From positions 113,727 through 177,726 of the forward strand of contig NZ_LZHZ01000005.1 in assembly GCF_001667505.1 (NCBI RefSeq): a stretch of 64,000 bases of DNA. Reading direction: 5' to 3'. The notes beneath the pieces were generated by a model. It ran no database searches. It saw only the letters and a list, made by a program, of their open reading frames with translations, and was not told the origin of the DNA. A program made the position numbers and the translations under genes. Positions 31,613 through 40,140 of this stretch are shown here, in pieces. This stretch comes from Mycobacterium sp. ACS1612. Lineage in GTDB: Bacteria; Actinomycetota; Actinomycetes; Mycobacteriales; Mycobacteriaceae. Within the stretch, counting starts at the first letter, position 1; each line of letters opens with the position of its first letter.

Positions 31613-32167
31613 CTAGTGGTGACCGCCCGTGTCGCCGGCTTCCGCTGCCGCTTCCCGCCGCGGTTGCTCACCGGCCGAGATCGGCACCTGCACGGTGGTT
31701 TCGCCCGCCTTCTCGAAGGTGAAGGTGAATGGGTACGTCAGCCCGTTGGTGATCGGCTTGGACAGTGCAACCTTCGCCTGCACCGCGTCGGCCTTCTCGG
31801 CGGCTTCCAGCGGCGCGATCTGGCCGTCGGGTTCGCCGACTACCAGGACGCCGTTGGCGGGCACCGAGGTGTCGCCGGAGAGGCTGACGGTGCCGACATC
31901 GGAGCCGACCGAAAGCAGCTTGTCGTTGACATCGGGAGAATTGTTGACCGCGACGAACAACAACTCGACGTCGCTGCCGGGCCGGATGTAGTCGGCGTTC
32001 TGGGTGGCACGCAGATGAATGTTGCGCAACGCCATCGAGCCCACCGTCGCGAGCGTGCCGTTCACGGCCGGCTCCTGCGTCGCGGTCTGCGATATCTGCC
32101 CGGCGCCACAGCCGGACAGGGCGAGGGCGGCGGCGACCGCGCACGTGGCCAGTCTGAAGCGGTTCAC
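31613..32167 (-). CDS. lpqE: Lipoprotein LpqE
   Basis: The 184-residue protein has a clear lipoprotein signal, [19 protein letters not shown], with the lipobox ending at Cys20, and a single beta-rich domain ([20 protein letters not shown] and later) of the copper-chaperone-like PCuAC/LpqE type; the C-terminus ends GGHH. It is Rv3584 by position and sequence pattern. In M. tuberculosis carD is next; here a 23-kb block intervenes. The function is not established. Confidence 0.88.
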   Translation of the reverse strand: MNRFRLATCAVAAALALSGCGAGQISQTATQEPAVNGTLATVGSMALRNIHLRATQNADYIRPGSDVELLFVAVNNSPDVNDKLLSVGSDVGTVSLSGDTSVPANGVLVVGEPDGQIAPLEAAEKADAVQAKVALSKPITNGLTYPFTFTFEKAGETTVQVPISAGEQPRREAAAEAGDTGGHH

Positions 32168-32372
32168 TGAACTCTCCTGCGAAAGTCGGCGAGACGACCG
32201 CGAAGTGGTCGCCCGGGTTTAGCTATGCAGAAAGTACCGTACGAGGGTTTCCCCAGCGGGGCTGCGGTGCCATCAGCCGGTCGAGAGTGATGAGCCCGGC
32301 AAAGGTCTTGGGGTGGCTGCGTCCAACGGGTACCTTGTTCAAGAACCAGGATCTGCGAGGGAGGTTCGCGCC

Positions 32373-33107
32373 ATGGGGGAGGCGTCCACGGTGAATCGCG
32401 GCATTCGCGCGCAATTCCTGCAAACCGATCAGGAGTGGGAAACGCGTAACGCGGTGCTCAGTCGCCATCTGGCGGACCTGATCAAGGAGTACAGCTCGCC
32501 GCACGCGACCCACGGCATCGAGATCGGGTGTCAAACCGGTGCACTGACCGAACAGCTGCAACAGCTCACGCACATCCGGAATTGGGCGGGCATCGATCCC
32601 AAGCTGACCGAGGAGGCCGTCACCGATCGCGGCTGCGTCCTGAAGCCGGGACGGGCAAGCGAACTGAGCTTCGCCGACCAGACATTCGACGTCGCGGTGT
32701 TCGCGAACGTTTTCGAGCACATTCCACCGGATGAGCGCGACGCCAGCCTGCGTGAGATTTACCGCGTGCTCAAACCGGGCGGTCACGTGATCGGTCAGCT
32801 GCCGAACCCCTACTTTCCGATCGAGTCGCACAGCAGGCTTCCGTTCATGGGCTGGCTGCCCGTCAAGTGGCAGCACCGGTATTGGAAGCTGGCGCCGGTC
32901 AGTTGGGGTCACGACTTCTACGTCGTGACGATGAAGCACCTCAAGGAGTCGGCGCACCGCGCCGGTTTCGAGGTAGCGCACGTCCGCCACTTCAACTATC
33001 CGCCCGAGGTGATACCCAGCGGCGTCCGATGGGCCGCCCGCCTGCTGCAACGACCGATGCGATACGTGCCCTGGTCGTGGCAGTTCGTCCTCATCCGGCC
33101 CAGCTGA
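32373..33107 (+). CDS. SAM-dependent methyltransferase
   Basis: The 244-residue protein has class I methyltransferase motifs: GIEIGCQTGALTEQL for SAM binding, FDVAVFANVFEHIPPDERDASL, and YRVLKPGGHVIGQLPNPYFPIES. The C-terminal half resembles methyltransferases found beside glycosyltransferases in envelope loci. GGGAGG lies about nine bases before the ATG at 32373. It is the first gene of the lpqE-carD insertion and may methylate a sugar or a carrier-bound intermediate, though this is inference from context. Confidence 0.78.
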   Translation: MGEASTVNRGIRAQFLQTDQEWETRNAVLSRHLADLIKEYSSPHATHGIEIGCQTGALTEQLQQLTHIRNWAGIDPKLTEEAVTDRGCVLKPGRASELSFADQTFDVAVFANVFEHIPPDERDASLREIYRVLKPGGHVIGQLPNPYFPIESHSRLPFMGWLPVKWQHRYWKLAPVSWGHDFYVVTMKHLKESAHRAGFEVAHVRHFNYPPEVIPSGVRWAARLLQRPMRYVPWSWQFVLIRPS

Positions 33108-33591
33108 GCACCAACGCCATCGAACGTCCGTTTTTCGTTCTGTGGACCAGTCGACTTCGGTACAGCACGAACCGGCTCCAGCTACATTTTTGCCATACGC
33201 CAGCGGGGTATCAACAGCGGCAGATCCGATGGTGTCAGCAAAGTGTCCTTAGCCAGAAGAATTGTTGCTAGCGCAAATCCGAGAGGGATGGCAAGCCTCG
33301 CCTCAGGTGCCGAACCGCTGTACGCGTACTAAGTTGCTTAAGATCACATAGCGCCGTGTGGAACATATCCTCGAAGTTTGCCATGCGAGCCGGAAGTCCC
33401 GCTGTGCAGTCGCATCCGTGCCCGATTCGGCGGGAGTATCAATTTTTCCCTAGGTTCTCTTAACGTGTCGCATGGCATATGCTAACGTCGCAGGCGGGAC
33501 GCTCGGGGGGGTTGTCCAACAGATACGACAGCTAATCGAGTGTGTCCACACGGCGTCGGCCTCGGCGCATCGGTTGGACGGGGGTCTAGCA
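33108..33591. other. Promoter region of the glycan cluster
   Basis: No gene is seen in these 484 bases, and A/T content is clearly above that of the flanks. A weak inverted repeat GAACG/CGTTC (33122-33140) with a T-rich loop follows the methyltransferase stop. Near the end TTCTCT (33455-33460) and TATGCT (33478-33483) are 17 bases apart and could be a weak promoter, giving a leader of about 100 bases before the first glycosyltransferase. Confidence 0.4.
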
Positions 33592-34452
33592 ATGGCCGAA
33601 TCATCGGCGACAAACGCATACAGGGACGGCGCGCCAGCACCACGACTGGCGAACGATCAGGGCGTGGAACCTGCACCCCTCGCAACAAAGCGGCGTAAAC
33701 GCTCACGCGCAGCCTCCGCGAAACCGGTGACGGTCAGCTTGGTCATCCCGGTCAAGAACGAGGCGCGAAACATCGGCTGGGTGCTCGAACAGGTCGCCGA
33801 TGAGGTCAACGAGGTCATCCTGGTGGACGGCAACTCGACCGACGCGACGCTCATCACCGCGCGCAGCTATCGCCCCGACATCAAGGTGGTGTTGCAGGAA
33901 GGCCTCGGCAAGGGCAGCGCGTTGCGGGCGGGCTTCTTGGCCGCGACCGGCGACATCATCGTGATGATGGACGCCGACGGCAGCATGGCGCCACAAGAGA
34001 TCCGCCATTACCTACATTTCCTCAACAACGGATACGACTTCGTCAAGGGATCGCGGTTCATCGCAGGCGGTGGATCTCTCGACATCACGGCATTACGGCG
34101 GCTCGGCAACCGGTTCCTGCTCGGAGTGTTCAACCAACTCTACGGCGGCGACCTCACCGACCTGTGTTACGGATTCTGTGCGTTCCACCGCCGCTATCTG
34201 GAGGCCATGGCGCTCTCTGCGACCGGGTTCGAGATCGAAGCCGAGATGGTCGTGCGTGCAATGCAGGCCGGGATGCGCATCGCCGAGGTTCCGAGTTTGG
34301 AGTTGCCTCGCCGGGCGGGCAAGTCAAACCTTCACTCGATTCGGGACGGCACCCGAGTGCTGCGCACCGTGGTGCGCGACCACCGATCCGGACTCAGCGG
34401 ACGTTTGGTGCAGTCGGTTCGCAAACATACCCAACCCGGCGAGCGCATGTGA
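33592..34452 (+). CDS. Family 2 glycosyltransferase, polyprenyl-phosphate type
   Basis: The 286-residue GT2 protein has VSLVIPVKNEARNIGWVLEQV, ILVDGNSTDAT, and the metal-binding IVMMDADGSM, like polyprenyl-phosphate mannosyl- or glucosyltransferases. There is no C-terminal membrane region, so it works at the cytoplasmic face. I start at ATG 33592, which has GACGGGGG upstream; an in-frame ATG 40 codons earlier lacks a ribosome site. It may load the lipid-linked sugar used by the GT-C-like protein at 35652. Confidence 0.82.
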   Translation: MAESSATNAYRDGAPAPRLANDQGVEPAPLATKRRKRSRAASAKPVTVSLVIPVKNEARNIGWVLEQVADEVNEVILVDGNSTDATLITARSYRPDIKVVLQEGLGKGSALRAGFLAATGDIIVMMDADGSMAPQEIRHYLHFLNNGYDFVKGSRFIAGGGSLDITALRRLGNRFLLGVFNQLYGGDLTDLCYGFCAFHRRYLEAMALSATGFEIEAEMVVRAMQAGMRIAEVPSLELPRRAGKSNLHSIRDGTRVLRTVVRDHRSGLSGRLVQSVRKHTQPGERM

Positions 34453-34507
34453 GCGACCGGTATGCGAATCCGGCTGCGGAAGACCGCGCCTTGACGGGGG
34501 AATTTGC

Positions 34508-35644
34508 GTGACAAGCGCCGCGCTGCGGGTCGGGCTCATCGTGCCCCGCTTCAACCCCTATCACGGTGGCGTCGAGACCTACGCCGCGCAGGCGGCCGCC
34601 GCTCTGGCGGCGACGGGCGTCGAGGTGACCGTTGTTACCCAAGTACCGCGTGACGCAGGACTTCCCGCGCGAGATCGGCGGAATGGATACACCATCGAGC
34701 GCCACTATCTGCCGCTTGGCGAAGTATTCGACGTTCCTTCACCGGCTGCCGCCCGTGCGGCTCGGCGGTCCGGACGCTTCGACGTGGTGTGGGTGCACAG
34801 CTACCACACTCCCTTGGCTTGGCTGGCGGCGGAGTTGTCGAAGGCGCCAGTCGTGTTCACCCCGTGGTATCACGGCGGGGGCCACACACCGATCCGCGAC
34901 GCATTGCACCGGTTCTACCGGCCCGCTGGCCGGCGACTCATGGCTGCCAGCCGCCGGATTCTGGTCGCGACCGAGGCGGAGGGAGATCTGGTCCGGCGGG
35001 ACTTTGCCCGACAGGTAGGCCCCGACAAGATCACCCTCGCTCAAATCGGGATCGCCGATCCGGTTGGTGGCTCGCGGCCCTATCCCGGCGAGTCGAACGT
35101 CGTGCTGACCATCGCCCGCCAGGAACCGTACAAGCGGACGGACGTGCTCATCCGTGCGATCGCCGAACTGCGCGACCGGGCGATACCGGCACGACTTGTC
35201 GTCGTCGGACAGGGCTCCGCCGAGAACGCCTACCGCAAACTCGCGACCGCACTTGGCGCAGATGACTTGGTGACATTCGCAGGCGCAGTGGACAACGAGG
35301 CGCTTGGACGCTGGTGGGCATCGGCATCGGTCTATGCGACCGCGAGTCTGCATGAGGCCTTCGGCCTCTGTCTGGGAGAGGCGCTCGCCGCGGGGCTGCC
35401 CGTCGTCGCCAGCGCCATCGGCGCTCACCGCGACGTGGTCCGCCGCGCCGGGACCGGTGCGATGGCCACGCTGTGCGAGGTCGACACCCCCGACGCGGAG
35501 TCCGTCTCACAGTACGCAGACGCGATTGCCCGCGGGCTCGCCTCGACGGAGTCCCGCAAGGAGCGCTCCGCGCGTTGCACCTTGCCAACTGAAGCCGACA
35601 TGGTCAGCCATCTCCTCGAGACGCTCAGCGCCGCGAGATCGTGA
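34508..35644 (+). CDS. Family 4 glycosyltransferase
   Basis: The 378-residue protein has the GT-B fold: VGLIVPRFNPYHGGVETYAAQ with the N-terminal Gly-Gly loop, WYHGGGHTPIR, the donor-binding IARQEPYKRTDVLIRA, and the C-terminal E-x7-E motif in LHEAFGLCLGEALAAGLPVV. GT4 enzymes use nucleotide-sugar donors and retain configuration. The GTG at 34508 is preceded by GACGGGGG. It is the second gene in the glycan operon; acceptor and sugar are unknown. Confidence 0.83.
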   Translation: MTSAALRVGLIVPRFNPYHGGVETYAAQAAAALAATGVEVTVVTQVPRDAGLPARDRRNGYTIERHYLPLGEVFDVPSPAAARAARRSGRFDVVWVHSYHTPLAWLAAELSKAPVVFTPWYHGGGHTPIRDALHRFYRPAGRRLMAASRRILVATEAEGDLVRRDFARQVGPDKITLAQIGIADPVGGSRPYPGESNVVLTIARQEPYKRTDVLIRAIAELRDRAIPARLVVVGQGSAENAYRKLATALGADDLVTFAGAVDNEALGRWWASASVYATASLHEAFGLCLGEALAAGLPVVASAIGAHRDVVRRAGTGAMATLCEVDTPDAESVSQYADAIARGLASTESRKERSARCTLPTEADMVSHLLETLSAARS

Positions 35645-35651
35645 GCAGGCA

Positions 35652-37652
35652 GTGACCAGTACAACGACGCTCCCACCCATCGCCGACAGGCACCCGCCGT
35701 CCGACGAATTCGACTCCAGCGCTTCGCAGTCCGGTGCGGGCCCCCAGCGTCGACTGCGGCTTTGCGCTGTCTGCATGCCACCGGTCGGGGCCGTGCTGAT
35801 ACTACTGTCCTTCCACCATGCGGCCGGCCAACCCGAGCCGGACCAATTACAGTTCGCGCTCTTCTGGGCGGGCTTTCTGCTCGGAATGTTGCCGCTCGTC
35901 GCGCTAGCATGCGACCGCCACAGCGGCGGTGCATCGCGGACCTGGGCACTGGTGGGCATCGGCTTGTTCGGCATGGTTCCGAGGCTGCTGCAATACGGTC
36001 CGGCAGGCCCCGACGAGTATGCCCACTGGCGGCAGTCGTTGGAGGCGTTTCTTGCCGGCGACGTCGGTCACTCCAATTACCTGTTGCCGATCACAAGGGA
36101 ATTCCCTGGCCTGCACCAGGCTGGCAGCGCCATTGCCCGGCTCGCGGGTATGCCGCTCTGGCCGGCCAGCATCGGCGTGGTCGTGTTAGCCCACATCCTG
36201 TCCGTCCTCGCCATCTACCAACTGGTCCGGATGGTGGGCGCACCCGCCCGCGGGGCGGCCGCCGGAGCGGTTATCTACACGCTCAACCCGTCGTGGCTGT
36301 ATTTCAACTCCGCCTTTTCATACGAGAGCCTTGCGCTGCCATTGATGATCTGGTGCCTGGCGGCAACCGTCGCGGCTGGCCGTGCTTCGCGGAAAATCAA
36401 CATGCGCGCCCTGGCCATGGCGGTGTTCTGTGTCGCCAGTTTGCCGGTGATCCATCACCTGACCTCGATCCTGCTGTGTCTGATGCTGATGCTGCTCATC
36501 GTTGTCCGCGTACTGCCCTTCGTCCGACAGACAGCGTCCGGTGGCTGGGGCGCGGAGGGGGAGCGATTCTGGCCGCCGATCTTCATCGGGGGCTGCCTGC
36601 TGGTTTCGATCACCTTCTGGTGGTCTGGACTGTCAGGGAGCATCGTCGGGTACCTCGGCCCCGAAGTGACCCGCGGGTTCGCGCAGCTTCAGAAGATGCT
36701 GGATGGGATCAACCAGACCTCCAGTCACCGCTCGCTGTTCGAAAACTCTTTGAATCCGCCCTACGAGATCGTCTGCGGTTACCTGTTCCCAATCGTGTTG
36801 TTTGCGATGTTCTCATGGTCTCTCATAGTCCTGTGGCGCAACCGGCGTCGGCTCGGTTCGGCGCCTTGGGCGTTCGCCGGGGTGGGCTCGATGTTCTTCG
36901 CAAGCATGCCGTTGTTGGTGACTGGCGGCGCCGAGGGAGCCCACCGGTCATGGGGGTACAGCTTCATCGGGATCGCGGTCGTGTGCGGGCTAGCCTGGTC
37001 GCACGCTCGAGACCGCGAAGCTGACGATGTCGCGACCCGATGGCGTTCGCTGCGGAGGGTATTCGGTCGGCCCGGCGTCACGGCCGGTGTCGTGGGAATC
37101 CTGTTCACCGTCTTAGCTTTTGGAAGCGCGGCGGTGGGAGTCAAAGTCACACACCGTTTTCCGGGTTCTGCAGAAGTCGGAGACGACGGACGATCGGTGT
37201 CAAGGGAAAGTGCAGCCGTCGCCTCGTGGCTGGCGGCGCACGCGCCCGTCGACACCCGCGTGATGACTGACAGGTTCAGTTCTCTACAGATCGGATCGCC
37301 CGGCCGGATGGCGACGTTGCGGCCAAGCACGAAATTCCCGGTTTGGGACATGTACATGAGCCCCGAACCGGTACGCCTTGAAGTGTTGAAGCAGATATTC
37401 GACTCCAAAATCAAATACTTCGTGGTCGATTCGCGGATGGCGACCACCCGTCCGCAGTTGGGCATCTGGTTCACCCGAGAGGAACCCGGTGCGAAGGGCC
37501 CAGACGTGTATCCGCAAGCGGCGATCGACCGGTTCAACTGTCTGCCTTGGCTGCGGGCCGTATATGCAGCCGGTCCGTTGACTGTCTATGAGGTGAACAC
37601 GTTCCTGTTGCGTCGCACGCGAGCTGGCAGTTGCGAGGGGTCTGGGGGATGA
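35652..37652 (+). CDS. Polytopic GT-C-like membrane glycosyltransferase or polymerase
   Basis: The 666-residue protein has about eleven to thirteen spans between residues 37 and 525, with an acidic loop motif DEYAHW at 121-126 after the second or third span, the position of the catalytic acidic pair in GT-C enzymes such as ArnT and the PMT-like family. The last roughly 130 residues are extracytoplasmic (DTRVMTDRFSSLQIG and later), typical of GT-C proteins. It could transfer a lipid-linked sugar or polymerise the repeat unit; it is the best polymerase candidate in the cluster. The GTG start is 7 bases after the GT4 stop. Confidence 0.65.
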   Translation: MTSTTTLPPIADRHPPSDEFDSSASQSGAGPQRRLRLCAVCMPPVGAVLILLSFHHAAGQPEPDQLQFALFWAGFLLGMLPLVALACDRHSGGASRTWALVGIGLFGMVPRLLQYGPAGPDEYAHWRQSLEAFLAGDVGHSNYLLPITREFPGLHQAGSAIARLAGMPLWPASIGVVVLAHILSVLAIYQLVRMVGAPARGAAAGAVIYTLNPSWLYFNSAFSYESLALPLMIWCLAATVAAGRASRKINMRALAMAVFCVASLPVIHHLTSILLCLMLMLLIVVRVLPFVRQTASGGWGAEGERFWPPIFIGGCLLVSITFWWSGLSGSIVGYLGPEVTRGFAQLQKMLDGINQTSSHRSLFENSLNPPYEIVCGYLFPIVLFAMFSWSLIVLWRNRRRLGSAPWAFAGVGSMFFASMPLLVTGGAEGAHRSWGYSFIGIAVVCGLAWSHARDREADDVATRWRSLRRVFGRPGVTAGVVGILFTVLAFGSAAVGVKVTHRFPGSAEVGDDGRSVSRESAAVASWLAAHAPVDTRVMTDRFSSLQIGSPGRMATLRPSTKFPVWDMYMSPEPVRLEVLKQIFDSKIKYFVVDSRMATTRPQLGIWFTREEPGAKGPDVYPQAAIDRFNCLPWLRAVYAAGPLTVYEVNTFLLRRTRAGSCEGSGG

Positions 37653-38809
37653 GCGAGCTCAAGAGTCATCGGGGCAGCTCGGGCGATACCGCGAACGCAG
37701 CGCGCTGGCGCGGCCTCAGACTGCGCACGGCAAGCGGCGAGCGCGAGGTGCCGCGCGACCGGTCAGCCAGGCTCCGCGTGCTAGCGGGGTCGGGCATCGG
37801 CATCGGATGTCTCTTAGTGGCTCATTGGCTTGCACCAGAACAGCTTTCGCTGTTTACCGCACCTTCAGGTGTGGTCGGTTGGATAGCGATGATCTGCGGG
37901 ATCGTCGGAATCTGGCTCGTGCCGGGGCTGTGGATGTCCGCAGTGATGATGCGCTACGCGGCCGGTCCCGCGGCGTGGCTGGGCACCCGGATCTCGACGA
38001 CGCTCGCCTGGTATGTGCTGGTCGCTCCGGGAATCCGGCAGTTCGGCGAAGCCGCCCGAATCACCACTCTCGGCATCCTCGCGACGACGACGGTGGCCAC
38101 AGCCGCAGTATCGCTCGGTGTTGCGCTCGGGCTGTCGGGCCGGATTGCAAGTCGCTGGGCGTGGATCGTGGTCGCAGCCATTGTCGGCGGCGGGTGTGCC
38201 CAGGGCCTGATCCTGGCGTCGAGACTGGTGTGGAGTGGTGAGGACAGGACTTACTCACACCATGTTGGCTTGGACGTCTTGATTGTCCTCGGCTGCGCGC
38301 TCCTCGTCGTTGCGGGAATCGTCGGCAGTCCGAAGCTGCCGCCCGTGCTGACCTCCCGGAATGTGCGCACGCCCCTGATCGCTCTGTCGGTGATTGCAAT
38401 CACCGCGGCGGCGCTGCTGGCGATAGGCGCGAGATGGTCGCCGGCGCAACAGATGCCGTCCGCGTTCAGCGCCGAACAGATCCCTGCGCCCGACGGAGCC
38501 GACCTGGCGTTCGCCTTGACTCCGCTCGGCCCGGACGGCTTCGAACTTGTCCGGCGTGCCGACTTCACGGTCTACGACGAGACAGGACGGCGGGTTCCCG
38601 TCGAATCGCGGCTAGAACTGGCCGACGGCGCCGCGGACCGGTCCACGCTGATCATGGCGTTGCCGCGGAGTAGTCAGCCGGAGTTGTGTGGAAAGGAGCG
38701 CATGGACCGCGCAATACAGACGGGCGTGCCCATCAAACTGACTATCCGCGACCAGCAGTCGGATCTCCTTCTGCAGGCGGTCATTCCCGTCAGGTGGTGT
38801 ACCGGATGA
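37649..38809 (+). CDS. Polytopic membrane protein with extracytoplasmic C-terminal domain, unknown
   Basis: The 386-residue protein has about eight spans (roughly residues 40-60, 70-90, 110-130, 140-165, 172-195, 208-230 and 245-265) and then a hydrophilic domain of about 110 residues with two cysteines (SQPELCGKERM and PVRWCTG) that may form a disulfide outside the cell. The ATG overlaps the preceding stop. I recognise no family. Its place between a GT-C-like protein and a flippase suggests a part in export or polymerisation of the glycan. Confidence 0.6.
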   Translation: MSELKSHRGSSGDTANAARWRGLRLRTASGEREVPRDRSARLRVLAGSGIGIGCLLVAHWLAPEQLSLFTAPSGVVGWIAMICGIVGIWLVPGLWMSAVMMRYAAGPAAWLGTRISTTLAWYVLVAPGIRQFGEAARITTLGILATTTVATAAVSLGVALGLSGRIASRWAWIVVAAIVGGGCAQGLILASRLVWSGEDRTYSHHVGLDVLIVLGCALLVVAGIVGSPKLPPVLTSRNVRTPLIALSVIAITAAALLAIGARWSPAQQMPSAFSAEQIPAPDGADLAFALTPLGPDGFELVRRADFTVYDETGRRVPVESRLELADGAADRSTLIMALPRSSQPELCGKERMDRAIQTGVPIKLTIRDQQSDLLLQAVIPVRWCTG

Positions 38810-40140
38810 CCACAATCCGCCAAAGCACCGCCCGTGGTTTGGTGGCCAACAGCATCGCTCTTCTCGCGATGAACCACCTCACCTCTCTGCTTGGTTACGT
38901 GTTCTGGGTGCTCTGCGCACGCAGCGTCGACGCCAGCGTTATCGGTGTTGCCAACACGGTGATTGGCGCGATGACCTTAGTCGGTATCGTGTCCGTCGCC
39001 GGGTTCATACCGTTGCTGCCGCGGGTGTTGCCCGGGGCCAGCGCCGAAGAGCGTAGTGGTCTCTGCAGTACCGCACTCGTGGTCGCCGTCGTCGTATCGG
39101 GCGCGGCAGGCGGAGTCGCGGCGCTGGTGCTGCCGAACACGGTGCAAGCCGCTCTCGGCACCGGCTGCCTCGTGGCGCTCATGGTCGCGGGCTCAGTGGG
39201 TACCGCCATGATGCTTGTGATCAACGGGTCATTGCTCGGTGTTCGCCGGGCCGAACTCTCGCTGCTCGGCAGTGTGGTCGGCGCGCTGTCGCGGCTGGGC
39301 GCCGTCGCCGTGTTTCTGCCGGTCGCCGTCTTCACCATAGGTGCCGATACTGATGCCGCACATGTGATCCTCTTCGGCTGGGTCGCTTCCCTGATGCTGA
39401 ACTTCGTTCTGTCGCTTTCTTTGTTTGTCCGTGCGACGAACGACTTCCGCTTCCACCCGAGGCGGATCTGGGTGTCCCGACTCCGACACCTTGTGCCGTG
39501 GGACTACGTCGCCACGATCGCGGTCCGCGCGCCGTTCTATCTGGTGCCGATCATCGCCGCAGCGTTCTTCCCACCCGACCAAGTCGGATACCTCTCCATG
39601 GCCGCGATGATCAGCACCGCATTCTTCGCGGTGAACGCCGCGGTATCCAACGCGCTTCTGGCAGACTGCGCGGACCGTCCTGACCGATTGCGGGCACAAG
39701 CGCGCCGTGCTGTGGCGCTGATCGGCGTACTGTTGATCCCCGCCGTGGTCATCACGTGCCTGCTGGCCCCGCAGATCCTGGGCATTTTCGGAGCCGACTA
39801 CGCCCACTACAGCACCCTGCTCGTAATCGGCTTGTTGTCCACCCTCCCAGACGCTTTGGTCAACGTGGCCGTGGCGGTGCTGCGCGTACAGCGCCGACTG
39901 GTTGCAGTGGCCGCCATCAGCGTGGCGGGGGCATCGATCGGCATCGGTATGTCATGGCTACTGATGCCGCACATCGGAATCATCGGGGCGGCATGGGCGG
40001 CGCTTGCAGCACCAACGATCGTCGTGACTGTATTGGCTGCCATGGGGTTCTTCCGCTGGCTGATCAACGTTCGCGCAGCCGCCAGCGCGGCACGACTGCG
40101 CGCACGCGTCACGGAGGAACCGGCGATGGGAATTCCGTGA
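38806..40140 (+). CDS. Wzx-type flippase / oligosaccharide exporter
   Basis: The 444-residue protein has twelve or more spans and the MOP-superfamily pattern: an N-terminal TARGLVANSIALLAMNHLTSLLGYVFW repeat unit and an internal second half beginning LRHLVPWDYVATIAVRAPFYLVPIIAAAFFPPDQVGYLSMAA. Such proteins flip undecaprenyl- or decaprenyl-linked oligosaccharides across the membrane. It overlaps both neighbours by four bases (ATGA upstream, GTGA downstream), so it is coupled to the membrane protein and GT4 genes. Confidence 0.82.
   Translation: MTTIRQSTARGLVANSIALLAMNHLTSLLGYVFWVLCARSVDASVIGVANTVIGAMTLVGIVSVAGFIPLLPRVLPGASAEERSGLCSTALVVAVVVSGAAGGVAALVLPNTVQAALGTGCLVALMVAGSVGTAMMLVINGSLLGVRRAELSLLGSVVGALSRLGAVAVFLPVAVFTIGADTDAAHVILFGWVASLMLNFVLSLSLFVRATNDFRFHPRRIWVSRLRHLVPWDYVATIAVRAPFYLVPIIAAAFFPPDQVGYLSMAAMISTAFFAVNAAVSNALLADCADRPDRLRAQARRAVALIGVLLIPAVVITCLLAPQILGIFGADYAHYSTLLVIGLLSTLPDALVNVAVAVLRVQRRLVAVAAISVAGASIGIGMSWLLMPHIGIIGAAWAALAAPTIVVTVLAAMGFFRWLINVRAAASAARLRARVTEEPAMGIP

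Noticed and set aside
33472..33591. Forty-codon N-terminal extension of the first island glycosyltransferase.
   Set aside because: No ribosome site at 33472, and the extension lacks conserved residues; the ATG at 33592 has a good purine-rich site upstream.
35652..37652. Calling the 666-residue membrane protein an exosortase.
   Set aside because: I did not find the exosortase Cys-Arg-His catalytic pattern in its spans, and its large outer C-terminal domain fits GT-C proteins better.
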